Assembly: GCA_003153075.1 (NCBI GenBank)
Contig: PMBW01000334.1
Location: forward strand, 19,929 to 26,048
Reading direction: 5' to 3'
From: Dehalococcoidia bacterium
GTDB lineage: Bacteria; Chloroflexota; Dehalococcoidia; Dehalococcoidales; Fen-1064
DNA: 6,120 nt
Both the position numbers and the translations under genes were made by a program. Of this stretch, positions 5,982-6,120 are shown piece by piece. The first letter of the stretch is position 1; every line of letters begins with the position of its first letter. The notes under the pieces are model-generated. The model made no database searches. It was given only the letters and a program-made list of their open reading frames with translations, and was not told the DNA's origin.

Positions 5982-6079
5982 TTAAGCAAATATGGTGTTG
6001 AAGCCGGGGGATGCAGAAGCATCCCGAGGGCACAGGGGGAAACGCCTGTACCTCCCGTTGGAAAGGAGAGATCGCTTAG
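5982..6079 (+). promoter_or_regulatory. Molybdenum/tungsten cofactor (Moco/Tuco) riboswitch aptamer
   Basis: The order of conserved blocks matches the Moco RNA motif as I remember it from the E. coli moaA leader: GCCGGG (6003-6008), AGGGC (6027-6031), a hairpin ACAGG-loop-CCTGT (6032-6049), CCTCCCG (6051-6057), then TGGAAAGG (6059-6066). Stems visible: outer TTAAGC/GCTTAG (5982-5987, 6074-6079), GGTGTT/GAGATC with one mismatch (5994-5999, 6068-6073), and P2 GGGATGC/GCATCCC (6008-6014, 6019-6025). P2 closes on a 4-nt AGAA loop, leaving no room for the P3 stem. Moco-type RNAs lacking P3 have been proposed to sense the tungsten cofactor. The controlled gene lies beyond the window. It is likely one for cofactor synthesis, molybdate/tungstate uptake or a Mo/W enzyme. 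The call rests on remembered motif similarity, not a covariance search; the P1 stem is the weakest part. Confidence 0.75.
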
Positions 6080-6097
6080 ATAGCTTTGTAGGCTGTT

Positions 6098-6120
6098 GGG
6101 CGCCTCCTTCGGAGGCGCCC
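6098..6120 (+). terminator. Intrinsic-terminator hairpin, likely riboswitch expression platform
   Basis: GGGCGCCTCC (6098-6107) pairs perfectly with GGAGGCGCCC (6111-6120) over a TTC loop, a ten-bp GC-rich stem that ends exactly at the window edge, so the expected T-run cannot be seen. CTCCTT (6104-6109) in its 5' arm and loop is complementary to AAGGAG (6063-6068) within the conserved GGAAAGG region of the aptamer. This gives an antiterminator that would exclude both the folded aptamer and the terminator. No start codon follows the aptamer's purine-rich stretch within the window, favouring transcriptional over translational control. Confidence 0.65.

Noticed and set aside
6061..6068. RBS for a gene starting inside the window after the riboswitch
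   Set aside because: The GGAAAGGAG is part of the conserved aptamer and no ATG or well-spaced start with an open frame follows before 6120.

Overview
This is a bacterial window with dense genes, Shine-Dalgarno (SD) sequences on several of them, ATG and GTG starts, and moderate GC (mid-40s by eye, not computed). The sequence alone does not settle the taxon. A molybdenum/tungsten-cofactor-type riboswitch at the right edge suggests an organism that uses Mo or W enzymes, often an anaerobe. That is an inference about lifestyle, not an identification.

Layout. (1) 1-1307, minus strand: one long open frame that runs off the left edge. It encodes a family-2 glycosyltransferase joined through one membrane helix to a NodB-type polysaccharide deacetylase. 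Its promoter candidate lies so close to the ATG that the mRNA would be almost leaderless. (2) 1308-1605: a divergent intergenic region with a palindrome over a candidate -10 box and an 11-codon leader ORF. The leader ORF has its own SD and stops 2 nt before the next gene. (3) 1606-3042, plus: a 14-TM drug-efflux MFS transporter of the DHA2 (EmrB/QacA) type with no SD of its own. (4) 3043-3197: a convergent intergenic region made largely of degenerate 7-bp repeats, plus a hairpin. (5) 3198-4978, minus: a two-gene DrrA/DrrB-like ABC exporter operon (ATPase then permease, ATGA overlap). (6) 4979-5098: a compact divergent control region with overlapping -10 boxes between two inverted-repeat arms. 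(7) 5099-5551, plus: a MarR-family repressor. (8) 5552-6120: a non-coding region with a second 7-bp repeat array, a candidate promoter and 22-codon ORF, a second promoter, a Moco/Tuco-type riboswitch aptamer and a strong hairpin at the window edge. The gene it controls lies outside the window.

How they work together (inference): the MarR protein most likely represses both itself and the divergent ABC exporter from the shared inverted repeat, with release by a ligand or drug. The MFS pump is a second efflux system with its own leader-based control. The cell-envelope glycosyltransferase/deacetylase and the cofactor riboswitch are separate transcription units. The points most worth follow-up are the riboswitch that appears to lack the P3 stem (predicted tungsten-cofactor type), the translationally coupled leader ORF of the MFS gene, the GT2-NodB fusion, and the heptad arrays downstream of two genes.
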